From NCBI GenBank assembly GCA_022827245.1, contig JAJDTI010000081.1:1-64000 (forward strand): 64,000 bases of DNA, read 5' to 3'. The position numbers were made by a program, and so were the translations under genes. Below are positions 34,449 to 44,121 of the stretch, in pieces. This DNA comes from Pseudomonadales bacterium. GTDB lineage: Bacteria > Pseudomonadota > Gammaproteobacteria > Pseudomonadales > Azotimanducaceae. Positions within the stretch are counted from its first letter, which is position 1, and each line of letters begins with the position of its first letter. The notes under the pieces were generated by a model, which saw only the letters and a program-made list of their open reading frames with translations, ran no database searches and was not told the origin of the DNA.

Positions 34449-36266
34449 TCACGGGCCCGGCTCGTGCCAGATGGGCGAACTCCAGGCACGCTCCTGGTGC
34501 GTGGCGTGCAGGTCCGGGTTGGGCGCGATGCCGAGGCGCAGGGCGTCCCACGTCGACCACCGGCAACTCGGGTTCTCGAGTACGCGAACGTAGTAGAAGG
34601 CCTGCTGGCCGGGATCGAAAGCCGTGTCGCGCCACACCGCCGAAAGCTCCACGTCGCCCCTGTCCCGCGTGACGCTGCAGTCCGCGAGGTTCACCCCCGC
34701 GCCGTTGTCCGGGCAGCGATGGGTGGCCGGGTCCGGGTTCAGGCCGTCGGAACAGGCGACGTCAAAGACCTGCTCGCGCGCTTCGCCGTCCTCGACCCAG
34801 CCCTTGACGATCTGCAGCCGCTGCAGCCAGCCCTCGTGCGGGTCGCGTGCCGCCCAGGCCAGGAAGCTCGGGGAACCTTCGTTGGTCTCCGGCAGCATGG
34901 CGCCCATGGGGACGCCGTGGGCGTATGCCTGCGCCAGCCAGTCCGGAGCCTCCGCGATGCCGTCCGGCAGTTCGAAGCCGCCGAACAGGCGCACGCGGAT
35001 GCGCGGCCCGGACGTGGCGAACGTCTCGCGCCGGCGCATGGCGTCGTAGAGCGCTTCGCGGGTGTTCCCGTCCGCCCAGACCCCGGCGAGCCCGCCCGTG
35101 CCGTGGGTCGCCTGGCGCGGCGTCCAGAAGCCTTCCCAGCTCGCGTTCGGATCGGCGTGGTCGGGGTATGCCGAGCCCCTGGAAACGGGCGTGTTGGGGT
35201 TGCCGCTGAAGTGGTTGTCCTCCTCGTACGGCCCCGCGGAGACGTGGGAATCGGAAGCGCCGATGGCCCCTAGCTGGTAGGGGTTGAAGCCGTCGCTGGC
35301 CTGCATCTCGAGGCCCGTCAGCAGGGCGTCGCGCCAGTAACCGCCCTTGAACACCGAGATCGGGTCCGTGTTCTCGCGTCGGTTCAGGTAGTACTGCACG
35401 ATCTGGAAGTCGGCCCACTCGTCGTTCGGGGAGAGGGACGGGTGCGTCTCCGAGGTGCCCTTCTGCTGGGAGATCTCGGCGATGGGTTCGTTGCGCATGC
35501 GCTTCTCTGCCCACGCGGCGTCGATGGGGATGCCCTTCCAGGTGGTCTCCATGAAGGCGAGGCCGTCGCTCTGGTTCATGTTGTGCGGGATGGCGAGGGC
35601 CTCGATGCCCTGTTCCCGGAGCGCGTCGAGCCAGGTCCACAGGTCCTCCGGGTCGCCGGAATCCCGCGAGCCGAAGGGCAGTTCCGGTGCGTCGCCGCGG
35701 AAGACCACGTTCCGGTGCAGGTGGCGGTTGCCCGGCGTCGGGGTGTACTCGTACCCGATGAAGGTGGTGAACGTGCCCGGGTCGTTGTGACGCTCGGCCG
35801 CTGCGATGCTCTTCGCCCAGGCGTGCGCGATGACCGCGGGGCCCACGAGCTCGTGGTTCTCGTCGCCGAGGGCGAACAGGGCAGCGATGACGTCGGCCAG
35901 CGCGTTGGACGCCGACGAGAGCCGGTCGGCTTCGGGATGGCCGTAGGTCGGGCTCGTCGGGTCGAGCAGCGCCTCGTTCGCGCCGAGATACGCCGCGTGG
36001 TCGCTCACCATGAGGAAGTCGAGCGGCGGCCCGGAGATCCGGAGCATCGTGCCGTCCGGGTGGGGGATCGCCCCGCCCTTCGCGTAGTCGTAGGCGTGGT
36101 CGGGCGTGGTCCGCACGGCGCCGGCCATGAAGGCATCCATCGAGTACACGGTGTGGATGTGGGTGTCGCCGAAATAGGCGTTGCGCTCGGGGCCTTCCGC
36201 GGTTTCTCCGGCACAGACCCCAGCGGTCGCTAGCGCCGCGAGGAGTGTCGTCATCGTCTGTCTCAT
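34449..36266 (-). CDS. DUF3604 domain-containing secreted protein
   Basis: From ATG 36266 (behind GGAGGGG) the product is 605 aa with a signal peptide (TTLLAALATAGVCA). The body matches DUF3604, a family of metal-dependent phosphoesterase-like (PHP-related) proteins: NAYFGDTHIHTVYSMDA at the start holds the DxHxH metal motif, SDHAAY follows, and GAIGASDSHVSAG and RETFATSGPRIRVRLFGG lie later. Many such proteins are encoded near sulfatases or TonB receptors, as here. The substrate is unknown. It is followed at 26 bases by no coupled gene; the dehalogenase fusion upstream is a separate unit or a read-through partner. Confidence 0.88.
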   Translation of the reverse strand: MRQTMTTLLAALATAGVCAGETAEGPERNAYFGDTHIHTVYSMDAFMAGAVRTTPDHAYDYAKGGAIPHPDGTMLRISGPPLDFLMVSDHAAYLGANEALLDPTSPTYGHPEADRLSSASNALADVIAALFALGDENHELVGPAVIAHAWAKSIAAAERHNDPGTFTTFIGYEYTPTPGNRHLHRNVVFRGDAPELPFGSRDSGDPEDLWTWLDALREQGIEALAIPHNMNQSDGLAFMETTWKGIPIDAAWAEKRMRNEPIAEISQQKGTSETHPSLSPNDEWADFQIVQYYLNRRENTDPISVFKGGYWRDALLTGLEMQASDGFNPYQLGAIGASDSHVSAGPYEEDNHFSGNPNTPVSRGSAYPDHADPNASWEGFWTPRQATHGTGGLAGVWADGNTREALYDAMRRRETFATSGPRIRVRLFGGFELPDGIAEAPDWLAQAYAHGVPMGAMLPETNEGSPSFLAWAARDPHEGWLQRLQIVKGWVEDGEAREQVFDVACSDGLNPDPATHRCPDNGAGVNLADCSVTRDRGDVELSAVWRDTAFDPGQQAFYYVRVLENPSCRWSTWDALRLGIAPNPDLHATHQERAWSSPIWHEPGP

Positions 36267-36292
36267 GTTCCCCTCCGCTTGTTCCCGCTTCG

Positions 36293-37474
36293 CTATCCGA
36301 GGTTGCCGAGCCACTCGGCGATCCCGCTGCCGATCTCGTCCGGGGAGTCTTCCTGGACGAAGTGCAGGCCCCGCACCGTGATTTCCGTCTGGTTGGGCCA
36401 CGTACGGCAGAACTCCCGCTGGCCGCCCGTCAGGATCGCGCCGGGCTCCGCGTTCACGAACAGCTTCGGCACGTCGCTGGCCGCGAGCCACTCCGCATAG
36501 GCTGCCGCGATCTCGCACACGTCTTCAGGTTCGCCGGCGATGGGGATCTGCCGGGGCCACGTCAGCGTCGGCCGGCGGCTCTCGCCCGGCGTCAGGTAGG
36601 GGCGCCGGTAGGCGTTCAACTCGGCGTCGCCGAGCTTGCGCATGACGGACCCGGGCAGGACGCGTTCGACGAACAGGTTGCGTTCGAGCACCAGGTCCTC
36701 CCCGGCGTCGGAGCGGAAACCCTGGAAGATGCCGGCCGCTGCCTCCGGCCAGTCGTCCCAGTTCGGGATCGGCCGCACGATGCCTTCCATGTAGGCGATG
36801 CCGCGCACCGCGTCGGCATGACGGCGCGCCCAGTCGAAACCGAGCGCGGAGCCCCAGTCGTGGACCACCAGCGTCACGTTCTCCGTCACGCCGAGGGCCT
36901 CGAGCAGCGCGTCGAGGTACTCCCGGTGCTCCACGAAGCGGTAGCGGTCGGGTCCGGAGTCGTCAAGCTTGTCCGAGTCGCCCATCCCGATCAGGTCGGG
37001 CGCGATGCAGCGGCCGAGACCCTCGAGGTGGGGGATGACGTTACGCCACAGGTACGACGATGTCGGGTTGCCGTGCAGCAGGACGATCGGGTCGCCGCTG
37101 CCGGCCTCCACGTACGCCATGCGTTTCCCGAGCACCTCCGCGTGCTGTTTCGGGTAGCGCTCGAGGCCAGACACGTCGGGGCCGGGTTCGAGGCCGGGCA
37201 GGAACATCGCGTTGGCGCCCGGTGCGTGCTCGACGCGGATCGGGACGATCTCGGCGTAGGCGTCGCTCGCCCACCAGGCCTGGAGGTCCTCCATGGTGGA
37301 GAAGCGGATGATCACGTTCTGGTTCGGCGGCTCGTCGCCGTCCGCGCGCTCGGCGGGTCCGGCCGCGAGGATCCAGCCGCCGTAGGGCTTGATGGTCCGG
37401 AGGATCCCGCGCTGGTACGCGCGAAAGCCGTCCGGGTTCTTGATCTGGAGGTGGGCGACGAGGAAGGCGGCCAT
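36293..37474 (-). CDS. DUF1330 - haloalkane dehalogenase fusion protein
   Basis: A 393-aa protein with two parts. Residues 1-95 (start [17 protein letters not shown], with [20 protein letters not shown]) fit DUF1330, a small dimeric alpha/beta-barrel (EthD/monooxygenase-like) domain. Residues about 100-393 are a haloalkane dehalogenase of the LinB/DhaA branch: [17 protein letters not shown] oxyanion region, [11 protein letters not shown] with the Asp nucleophile, NAEPGAIL, and [20 protein letters not shown] with the catalytic His. Known dehalogenases are about 290-310 aa and lack such an N-terminal domain. The start is ATG 37474. The fusion is continuous in frame. It cleaves carbon-halogen bonds by family inference. 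Confidence 0.88.
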   Translation of the reverse strand: MAAFLVAHLQIKNPDGFRAYQRGILRTIKPYGGWILAAGPAERADGDEPPNQNVIIRFSTMEDLQAWWASDAYAEIVPIRVEHAPGANAMFLPGLEPGPDVSGLERYPKQHAEVLGKRMAYVEAGSGDPIVLLHGNPTSSYLWRNVIPHLEGLGRCIAPDLIGMGDSDKLDDSGPDRYRFVEHREYLDALLEALGVTENVTLVVHDWGSALGFDWARRHADAVRGIAYMEGIVRPIPNWDDWPEAAAGIFQGFRSDAGEDLVLERNLFVERVLPGSVMRKLGDAELNAYRRPYLTPGESRRPTLTWPRQIPIAGEPEDVCEIAAAYAEWLAASDVPKLFVNAEPGAILTGGQREFCRTWPNQTEITVRGLHFVQEDSPDEIGSGIAEWLGNLG

Positions 37475-37542
37475 GGTTGCTCCGTGGTTGCTCGGGTCGT
37501 GATTGACGAAGCGCCGCATGCTTTCACACGCGACGCGCGCAG

Positions 37543-38226
37543 TCACGCGGGCGGCGTGCGCGCGACCGCCCAGATGCGCACGGTGCGGACCCCGGCGGCC
37601 AGCAGCGTCCGCGCGATCTCGGCGGCGGTCGCCCCGGTGGTGAGCACGTCGTCGACGATGGCGACATCGGCGCCCGCCAGGCCCTCTCCGCAGCGGAAGG
37701 CGTCCCGGAGGCCGCGGCGCCGGGACGCCGCGTCGAGGGATTGCTGCGGAGGGGTGTGGCGGACCCGGGTGACGCTGCGGTAGTCGACCGGCAGACCGCT
37801 CGGGCGCGCGAGGCGTGCCGCCAGGAGCGCGGCCTGGTTGTAGCCTCTGGCCACCCGCCGCCGCCAGGTGAGGGGTACCGGGACCAGGACGTCCGGCGGC
37901 GGCGCCGCGCGGAACGCGTCGAGGGACAGGTGCGCCAGCACGCGCGCCTCGAGGAGTCCGTTGCCGCGTTTCAGCCCGTGGATCAGCCGCGTGAGGGGCG
38001 GCCGGTACAGGAACGGGGCGACGGCCGCTGCGTAGGGCGGCGGGGCGAGCTGGCAGGCGGGGCACGTCCCGCCGGGAACGGGCGTCGGCCCCGCGCAGCG
38101 CGGGCAGGGGTCGACGTTGCGCGGGAGGTCGGACTCGCAGGCCGCGCAGAGATCGAGGGGCCGGCCGGTCCGGCTCCGGCACAGGACGCAGACGCCCGGC
38201 ATGAGGCGCCAGAGGAAGTTGGGCAT
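37543..38226 (-). CDS. comF: ComF family protein (phosphoribosyltransferase-like)
   Basis: A 227-aa ComF/GntX-type protein linked to DNA uptake or nucleotide salvage in other bacteria. It has an N-terminal zinc-finger region (CVLC, LCAAC, CPRC, CPAC), the RGYNQA segment, and the PRPP-binding signature [16 protein letters not shown] 38226 is preferred since it begins [16 protein letters not shown]; the frame continues 13 codons upstream. It is flanked by a dehalogenase fusion and a nucleoside hydrolase with spaces of 68 and 84 bases, so it is probably a monocistronic gene. Confidence 0.9.
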   Translation of the reverse strand: MPNFLWRLMPGVCVLCRSRTGRPLDLCAACESDLPRNVDPCPRCAGPTPVPGGTCPACQLAPPPYAAAVAPFLYRPPLTRLIHGLKRGNGLLEARVLAHLSLDAFRAAPPPDVLVPVPLTWRRRVARGYNQAALLAARLARPSGLPVDYRSVTRVRHTPPQQSLDAASRRRGLRDAFRCGEGLAGADVAIVDDVLTTGATAAEIARTLLAAGVRTVRIWAVARTPPA

Positions 38227-38310
38227 CGCCCGGCGAGCGTGGACGTTTCGGCCGTGCGATCGCAAGGAACCCGCGGTCGCCCGGATGGCGCCGTGGGAAA
38301 GTCGCCCGGG

Positions 38311-39204
38311 TCAGTGCACGCCGTCGACGATGTCGTCGAGGAAGGCGCTCGCCCCGTCGTCCGTGAATCCTGTCAGGAAGGTCTTGGTGCGGTCGGGGAG
38401 GTCCGGCCCGGTTTCGAGCCAACGCGTGTCGGCGCTGTCCGGTGAATCGACGAAGCGCCAGCCCCGGGTCTCGCCGACGTAGCGCTCGGGATGCAGGAGC
38501 CAGTCGATCGCCGCCGAGTCCCAGGGATGGAAGCCGGTCTCGCCGGGGAACGTGCGTTGCCAGTACTCGAGCCAGGGCCGGGTGCGCGGGAGGAAGTGCT
38601 CCCGGATCGCCGACGGACGGAGGCGCTCGAGGTCCGCGGCTCCGAGGGACACCTGGCTCGTCAACTCGAACCCGGCCATCGTGACCGGTACCCCGTGTTC
38701 GAGGAGCGCGCGGGCGGCGCCGGGGTCCTGCTCCACGTTGAAGTCGTTGACCGGCCCCTTCCCGTGCAGGAAGAAGCGGTTGCCGACGCTGCGGCCGCCG
38801 ACGATGACGACGGACAACGCGTCGGCGAGGTGTTCGGGATAGCGCCGGGCCAGGAGGCCGAGGTTGGTCAGCGGGCCGATGGCCGCGATGTGAACGGGTT
38901 GACGGGCCAGGACGTCCGCCATGAACTCCACCGCATCGTTGGTTTCGCCGAGGTTGCCGGACAGCGGTTCGGCGGCGCCGGCCGCGACGGGCACGGCACG
39001 GCCTTTCAGGGCGACGATCTCGCGGGCTACCGGGTCGGCCAGCGCGAGCGGTGCGTTGCCGAACACCGTCGTGATGCCGATGACGTCGATCCCGGGCGTG
39101 TTGAGCGCCGCCACGATGGCGTAGGCGTCGTCGACGTCGCGCGGTCGCCCCTCGTGTTCCACCCCGAGGGCGACGTCCGTGTCGATGATCAGGGGCAGCG
39201 TCAT
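38311..39204 (-). CDS. Nucleoside hydrolase (inosine-uridine preferring type)
   Basis: A 297-aa N-ribosyl hydrolase. The calcium-binding N-terminus is drawn out: [20 protein letters not shown] instead of the compact DTDPGxDDA, with both Asp sets kept. [22 protein letters not shown] and the late FHPWDSAA (with the catalytic-site His/Asp region) are also present. ATG 39204 overlaps the stop of the kinase-like gene (ATGA). It is the last gene of a three-gene coupled operon with a cyclase-family protein and a methylthioribose kinase-like protein, so its substrate may be methylthioadenosine or a similar nucleoside; this is an inference. Confidence 0.87.
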   Translation of the reverse strand: MTLPLIIDTDVALGVEHEGRPRDVDDAYAIVAALNTPGIDVIGITTVFGNAPLALADPVAREIVALKGRAVPVAAGAAEPLSGNLGETNDAVEFMADVLARQPVHIAAIGPLTNLGLLARRYPEHLADALSVVIVGGRSVGNRFFLHGKGPVNDFNVEQDPGAARALLEHGVPVTMAGFELTSQVSLGAADLERLRPSAIREHFLPRTRPWLEYWQRTFPGETGFHPWDSAAIDWLLHPERYVGETRGWRFVDSPDSADTRWLETGPDLPDRTKTFLTGFTDDGASAFLDDIVDGVH

Positions 39205-40160
39205 CCGGTGACCAGGTGGACCGCCTGGTCGATCCAGCGGCCCTTGGCGCGGATGTCCGCGTCGAGGGGCAGTTGGGCGACGCCGAGCAGGCGCCGGAGG
39301 ATCTCGATGCCGGCGAATCCGTTTGCCGCGGCGCCGTCGAATCCAGGGGGCGGGGCATAGGGGTCGGGGACCTGCGGGGCATGGCCGGTCAGGACCAGGT
39401 GGGCCAGCAGCACGCCGACATCGAACTCGGGCGGCCCCACGAACGCGAACTCCGGATCGATGACCTTCGGCCCGTCCGCGTGGCGCAGCCAGCTTCCCGG
39501 GTAGAAATCGCCGTGCAGGAGCGCGCCGGTTCGGGCGCCGAGATAGAGGGCGCCCAGCTCGCGGGCGCGGTTCATCACGGCGTCGTCGGCGCTCACGAGC
39601 CGCTGGAGGACGCGGAGCCCCGGCGTGATCCCTTCGAGATCGAGCCCGTTGTCCGCCACGAAGGGAATCTCGAAGATGTGGGCATGGTTCAGGGCCCGCA
39701 TGTCGGCGTTCTCGAACACCGGGTCGGCGCAGGTGCGTGCGTGGAGCCTGGCGAGCCAGTCCGCCAGGGCATCCAGCCCCGCAAGGTCCCCGTCGCGGTA
39801 GGCCGACGTGAAGTCCGCGGCCGTGCCGAGATCCTCGAAGGCGAGCAGGTGGTGCTCCGCGACGTGTCCGAGGCAGGCCGGCATCGCGCCGGCGAGTCCC
39901 GGGCAGGCGGCTACTTCGCGGTAGAAGGCGGCCTCTACCCGGTCGCGCGCGTGGGGCGCCGGGATCTCGGGATACTTCGCGACGAACGGCACGGACTGCT
40001 TGAGGACGATCGACCGCCGGCGGGTCGCCACGCGCAGGGTGCGGTTCATGTTGCCGGCGCCGGCGGGCGCCGCGGAGAGGACCTCGTCTTCGGCGTCCAG
40101 CCAGCCGGCATGGCGCGCGACCTCGACCACCGCGTCGAGGTCGCCGGGGACGAGGTCCAT
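39201..40160 (-). CDS. Phosphotransferase, methylthioribose kinase-like
   Basis: A 319-aa kinase of the APH fold that resembles MtnK (5-methylthioribose kinase, methionine salvage). GNMNRTLRV (37-44) stands for the P-loop, [13 protein letters not shown] gives the ATP lysine (K54), [11 protein letters not shown] (215-224) the catalytic loop, and [18 protein letters not shown] (232-249) the metal motif, which is very close to the MtnK form DPEFAF-GPMGFDIG. MtnK is usually about 400 aa, so this is a short version. Its ATG 40160 overlaps the TGA of the cyclase gene. It may phosphorylate a ribose-like sugar released by the neighbouring nucleoside hydrolase. Confidence 0.8.
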   Translation of the reverse strand: MDLVPGDLDAVVEVARHAGWLDAEDEVLSAAPAGAGNMNRTLRVATRRRSIVLKQSVPFVAKYPEIPAPHARDRVEAAFYREVAACPGLAGAMPACLGHVAEHHLLAFEDLGTAADFTSAYRDGDLAGLDALADWLARLHARTCADPVFENADMRALNHAHIFEIPFVADNGLDLEGITPGLRVLQRLVSADDAVMNRARELGALYLGARTGALLHGDFYPGSWLRHADGPKVIDPEFAFVGPPEFDVGVLLAHLVLTGHAPQVPDPYAPPPGFDGAAANGFAGIEILRRLLGVAQLPLDADIRAKGRWIDQAVHLVTG

Positions 40161-41098
40161 CAGCGGATGGCGACCGGGTTGATGACCGCCTGCACGGCCC
40201 CCTCGAAACGCGGCTGGCCCAGCACGAACAGGAACTCCCAGGCCTGGTCCGCCGCGAGGGCGCGCGTGTCCATGTTCTCCAGGATGTAGACGCCGTTCTT
40301 CGCGAGCAGTTCCACGTGCACCGGGAACGCCAGTTCCGGATCCTCGTGCGGGATGGCCTCCAGGCCCCAGGTGTCCGACCCGACGGCGACGACGTCCAGG
40401 CCCGCCAGGTACTGCGCGCCGTCGACGCCGAGCCCCGGCTCGCCGCCCATGAAGGTCGCGTTGTCGACGCCGGAGTGGTTCAGCCAGCCGGTGTGGAACA
40501 GCACCACGTCGCCGCGGCCGATGGTGACGCCCTGCGCGTCGGCCCGAGCCCGGATCTCCGCGGAGTTGAACGCCGTGCCGGGCGGCAGCGGGTGCTCCCC
40601 GTAGTGCGCAGCCATGTCGAGCAGGACGCCGCGGGTCACGATGGGCGGCAGCCTGTCGATCGACAGCGCCGTGAGTCCCCGCGGCGTGACGAAGTCCTTC
40701 GCCCGGTGGCCGTTGTAGTAGACGTGGTCGGCGCCGAGGTGCCCGAGCCCGTCGATCTGGCTGCCGATGCCCATCCACGTATAAAGGAGGTCGTCGTTGC
40801 CCGTGGCGCGGTTCGATCCCATGGTGGGGCCGGTGTCCTGCCCGGGCTGGATGATGGTGATCGCATAGTGCCGCGGCGGGTAAGCCGGCGACTCCCAGCC
40901 GGTGACTACGCCGAGGGGATAGGCCTGCCCGGTCTGCACGAGTTGCGCGGCCTGGACGACCTTCTCCGGCGACAGGAAGTTGATGGCGCCCAGCGTATCG
41001 TCGGCGCCGTGCTTCGAGGGAACCCAGTCCTGTGCGCCGGCCGTCCCGGCGGCCCCCGCGAAAACGAAAGGGACGAACACGAAGAGGATGAATCGCAT
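40160..41098 (-). CDS. Cyclase family protein (kynurenine formamidase-like), secreted
   Basis: A 312-aa protein of the cyclase/kynurenine-formamidase family (PF04199). The signal peptide is RFILFVFVPFVFAGAAGTAGA. The metal motif HLGADHVY (the family HxGTHxD region) is visible as GLGHLGADHVYYNG, and DVVLFHTGW and GSDTWGLEAIPHE follow. Metal-dependent amidase or lactonase activity is expected from the family. ATG 41098 faces the sulfatase. The stop overlaps the kinase start by one base, so the secreted enzyme is produced together with a cytosolic kinase and a hydrolase; how they cooperate is not clear. Confidence 0.87.
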   Translation of the reverse strand: MRFILFVFVPFVFAGAAGTAGAQDWVPSKHGADDTLGAINFLSPEKVVQAAQLVQTGQAYPLGVVTGWESPAYPPRHYAITIIQPGQDTGPTMGSNRATGNDDLLYTWMGIGSQIDGLGHLGADHVYYNGHRAKDFVTPRGLTALSIDRLPPIVTRGVLLDMAAHYGEHPLPPGTAFNSAEIRARADAQGVTIGRGDVVLFHTGWLNHSGVDNATFMGGEPGLGVDGAQYLAGLDVVAVGSDTWGLEAIPHEDPELAFPVHVELLAKNGVYILENMDTRALAADQAWEFLFVLGQPRFEGAVQAVINPVAIR

Positions 41099-41198
41099 GC
41101 CTGCCTCCCATCACGCGCAAAGCGTCGGCGGATGATACGGCAGGGCTCCGTGATTTCCGTGATAGCGTGTCCCCGAAGAAGCTCCGGAGATGCTCGTG

Positions 41199-42698
41199 AT
41201 GCGCCAAACCGCCAGTTGCTGTCTCGCCGTGCTCGCGGCGTTGGGTTGCCTGGGCGCGCTGGACGCGCTGGGTGCACCGGAGCCGGATCGGCGTCCCAAC
41301 GTCGTCCTGATCCTGGCCGACGACCTCGGCTACGGGGACGTGTCCGCTTACGGCAGCCGCATGGCGACCCCGAACATCGACCGCATCGGCCGCGAGGGCG
41401 CCGTCTTCACGCAGGGCTACGTGACGACTCCGGTGTGCTCGCCGTCGCGGGCCGCCCTCCTGACCGGGCGCTACCAGCAGCGGTACGGGTTCGAGTACAA
41501 CGCGCGAGAGGCGGATGACGTGCCCGACGTGGGACTGATCGCCGGCGAGCGGACGCTCGCCGACTACCTTGGAAACGCGGGCTACGCGACCGGGCTGGTC
41601 GGAAAATGGCACCTCGGGTTCAAGGACGAGCACTACCCGACGAACCGGGGCTTCGACGAGTTCTACGGTCACCTGGCGGGCGGGACGAGTTTCCTCAACG
41701 TGGCATCCCGGGGCGCCGTTTCGCTGCCGAGCGAGGCCGCCCGGCGCGAACGCCATCCGGGCGACCCGCGCACGGACCTCGTCGTGCGCGGCACCGAACC
41801 GCCGTCGCACCCCGGGCGGCGGAACGGCAACCGTATCCTGCGCGGGCCTGAGGCGACGGTGGTCCGGGAGGCCCGCTACATCACGGACGTGTTCGGCGAC
41901 GAGGCGGTGGACTTCGTCGAACGGCATCGGGACGAGCCGTTCTTCCTGTACGTGCCCTTCAACGCCCCCCACTCGCCCTTCCAGGTGACGCAGCGCTACT
42001 ACGACCGGTTCCCGGACGTCGAGAACGAACTGCAGCGCATCTACTTCGGAATGATCGCCGCCCTCGACGACGCGGTGGGCCGCATCCTCGACGCCCTGGA
42101 CACGCACGGCATCGCGGACGACACGCTGGTGATCTTCCTGTCCGACAACGGGTGCGCGGCCTACTTCCAGGGCCTGTGCTCCTGCGATCCGCTGTCGGGG
42201 GGCAAGCTCACCTACTATGAAGGCGGTATCCGCGTGCCCTACCTGTTGCGCTGGCCCGGCAAAGTTGGGGCCGGCACGCGTATCGCGGAACCCGTGTCGG
42301 CGCTCGACATCCTGCCCACCGTCCTCGCCGCCGCGGAGACGCCGTTGCCGGAGGACACGGAGCTGGACGGCTTCGACCTCGCCCCGCTGCTCGACGGCCG
42401 TCCGGGGCGCTGGGGGCATGACCGGTTCGTGTGGCGCAACTATCCGACGGTGACGGTGCGCCGGGATGCGATGAAGCTCATCAAGCCGCACCAGGACCGG
42501 CCTGGCGGCTTTCTCTACGATCTGTCTGCCGACCCGCGGGAGCAGGACGATCTGGCGGCCGCGCAACCGGACGTGGTCGCCTCGCTCGAGGCTGTGATCG
42601 AGGACTGGCGGACCATCACCGTCGAGCCGCTTTGGACCCGGCGCCCGCCGGTGACCTACTCGGTCTGCGGCATCGAACCGATCGGCTTCGAAATCTGA
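41199..42698 (+). CDS. Sulfatase
   Basis: A secreted type-I sulfatase of 499 aa. NVVLILADDLGYGD provides the metal aspartates (41-42), and VCSPSRAALLTGRY has Cys80 of the CxPSR motif that is oxidised to formylglycine. VGKWHLG and LSDNGC follow, and the C-terminus is short as in arylsulfatase A-type enzymes. The signal peptide is ASCCLAVLAALGCLG. ATG 41199 is preferred over ATG 41190 because the GGAGA at 41185-41189 is at proper distance only from the former. No sulfatase-modifying enzyme gene is seen nearby. The substrate is likely a sulfated polysaccharide or arylsulfate, by inference. Confidence 0.92.
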   Translation: MRQTASCCLAVLAALGCLGALDALGAPEPDRRPNVVLILADDLGYGDVSAYGSRMATPNIDRIGREGAVFTQGYVTTPVCSPSRAALLTGRYQQRYGFEYNAREADDVPDVGLIAGERTLADYLGNAGYATGLVGKWHLGFKDEHYPTNRGFDEFYGHLAGGTSFLNVASRGAVSLPSEAARRERHPGDPRTDLVVRGTEPPSHPGRRNGNRILRGPEATVVREARYITDVFGDEAVDFVERHRDEPFFLYVPFNAPHSPFQVTQRYYDRFPDVENELQRIYFGMIAALDDAVGRILDALDTHGIADDTLVIFLSDNGCAAYFQGLCSCDPLSGGKLTYYEGGIRVPYLLRWPGKVGAGTRIAEPVSALDILPTVLAAAETPLPEDTELDGFDLAPLLDGRPGRWGHDRFVWRNYPTVTVRRDAMKLIKPHQDRPGGFLYDLSADPREQDDLAAAQPDVVASLEAVIEDWRTITVEPLWTRRPPVTYSVCGIEPIGFEI

Positions 42699-42720
42699 GT
42701 CCGGCGGCGCCGGGCCGGCG

Positions 42721-44121
42721 TCAAGCGTCGCCGAGCGCGTGCTCGAGCTTCTGGCGTATCCCGCCGAAGTCGCCGTTCGACATCACCACGACGTGAGTGG
42801 CGCGGCGCGTGGGACGCGTCACGCGGTCGACGATGGCGTCGATGTCGTCGAGGAGCGTGGCGGGGACCACGCTCTTGCGGACCAGTTCGTTGAGATCCCA
42901 GCGGATGGTCCGCGCGCGGTACCAGATCACCTCGTCCGCAGGCGCACAGCAGTGAGCGAGGTCCTTGCGCAGCGCGCCGAGCGACATCGTGTGCGTGCGC
43001 GGTTCCACGACCGCGACGATGCGCTGCGTACCGACGCGGTGACGCAGCGCCTGCAGCGTGGAGCGGATCTCCGTCGGGTGGTGGGCGAAGTCGTCGTACA
43101 CCCGCACGCGGCCCTTCTGGGCGAACAGTTCCAGGCGGCGGCGCACACCGGCGAACGATGACAGCGCATCCACCGCCGTCTCGGGCGGAACGCCGGCATG
43201 ACGGGCGGCCGCGACGGCGGTGAGTGCGTTGGACACGTTGTGGGCTCCGAGGAGCGACCACTCGACCCGCCCCACGGTCTCGCCGTTCCGCGCCACGTCG
43301 AAAGCGCCGCCGTCCCGCTTGCCGCGTCTCGCGTGCCAGACGTCACCGGCGTCCCGGGCGAACCCCGGCGGCATGTCCTCCGGCGGGCCGACCCGGGATA
43401 CCGGCGTCCAGCAACCCCGGTGCAGCACGTCCTCCACGGCCGGGTCCTGGACGGGGGCGATGACGAGGCCGTTGCCCGGCACGGTCCGGATCAGGTGGTG
43501 GAACTGCGTCTTGATGGCCTCGAGGTCGGGGAAGATGTCCGCGTGGTCGTACTCGAGGTTGTTGATCGCCAGCGTGCGCGGCCGGTAGTGGACGAACTTC
43601 GAGCGGCGGTCGAAGTACGAAGTGTCGTACTCGTCCGCCTCGACCACGAAGAATGGCGCGCGGCCGAGCCGCGCCGAGACGTCGAAGTTGCTCGGCACGC
43701 CGCCGATCATGAACCCCGGCTCGAGCCCCGCCTGCTCGAGGATCCAGGCCACCATGCTCGCGGTCGTGGTCTTGCCGTGCGTCCCCGCGACGGCGATTAC
43801 CCAGCGGCCGGCCAGTACCGCTTCGCCGAGCCATTGCGCGCCGGAGGTGTAGGGCAGGTTCTCGTTCAGGATGTGCTCGACGGCGGGGTGTCCCCGGGGC
43901 AGCCGCGCGTTGCCGACCACGACCCGGTCGGGCGGCGGGTCGAGCTGTTCGGGGTCGAATCCCTCGAAGACCTGGATCTTCGCGGCCGCGAGCTGGTCGC
44001 TCATGGGCGGATAGATGGCGTTGTCGGAACCACTCACGCGGAAACCCCGGGCCTTCGCCAACTGCGCCAGACCCCCCATCAGCGTGCCGCCGATGCCGAG
44101 GAAGTAGAGGCTTTCCGTCAA
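42721..44121 (-). CDS. mpl: UDP-N-acetylmuramate:L-alanyl-gamma-D-glutamyl-meso-DAP ligase
   Basis: Mpl reattaches recycled murein tripeptide to UDP-MurNAc in cell-wall recycling. The product is 466 aa, close to the family length. YFLGIGGTLMGGLAQLAK (N-terminal nucleotide fold), GTHGKTTT (113-120, ATP loop), EADEYDTSYFDRRSKF, the NNLEYDHADIF block and HHPTEIRSTL are as in Mpl. The start is TTG 44121: an in-frame TAG lies directly upstream, and TTG overlaps the TGA of the membrane protein gene, so coupled translation is expected. It is a strong marker for a Gram-negative organism with peptidoglycan recycling. Confidence 0.94.
   Translation of the reverse strand: MTESLYFLGIGGTLMGGLAQLAKARGFRVSGSDNAIYPPMSDQLAAAKIQVFEGFDPEQLDPPPDRVVVGNARLPRGHPAVEHILNENLPYTSGAQWLGEAVLAGRWVIAVAGTHGKTTTASMVAWILEQAGLEPGFMIGGVPSNFDVSARLGRAPFFVVEADEYDTSYFDRRSKFVHYRPRTLAINNLEYDHADIFPDLEAIKTQFHHLIRTVPGNGLVIAPVQDPAVEDVLHRGCWTPVSRVGPPEDMPPGFARDAGDVWHARRGKRDGGAFDVARNGETVGRVEWSLLGAHNVSNALTAVAAARHAGVPPETAVDALSSFAGVRRRLELFAQKGRVRVYDDFAHHPTEIRSTLQALRHRVGTQRIVAVVEPRTHTMSLGALRKDLAHCCAPADEVIWYRARTIRWDLNELVRKSVVPATLLDDIDAIVDRVTRPTRRATHVVVMSNGDFGGIRQKLEHALGDA

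Noticed and set aside
37475-38310. An operon joining the dehalogenase fusion, comF and the nucleoside hydrolase
   Set aside because: Gaps of 68 and 84 bases and unrelated functions; no overlap or shared ribosome-site pattern.
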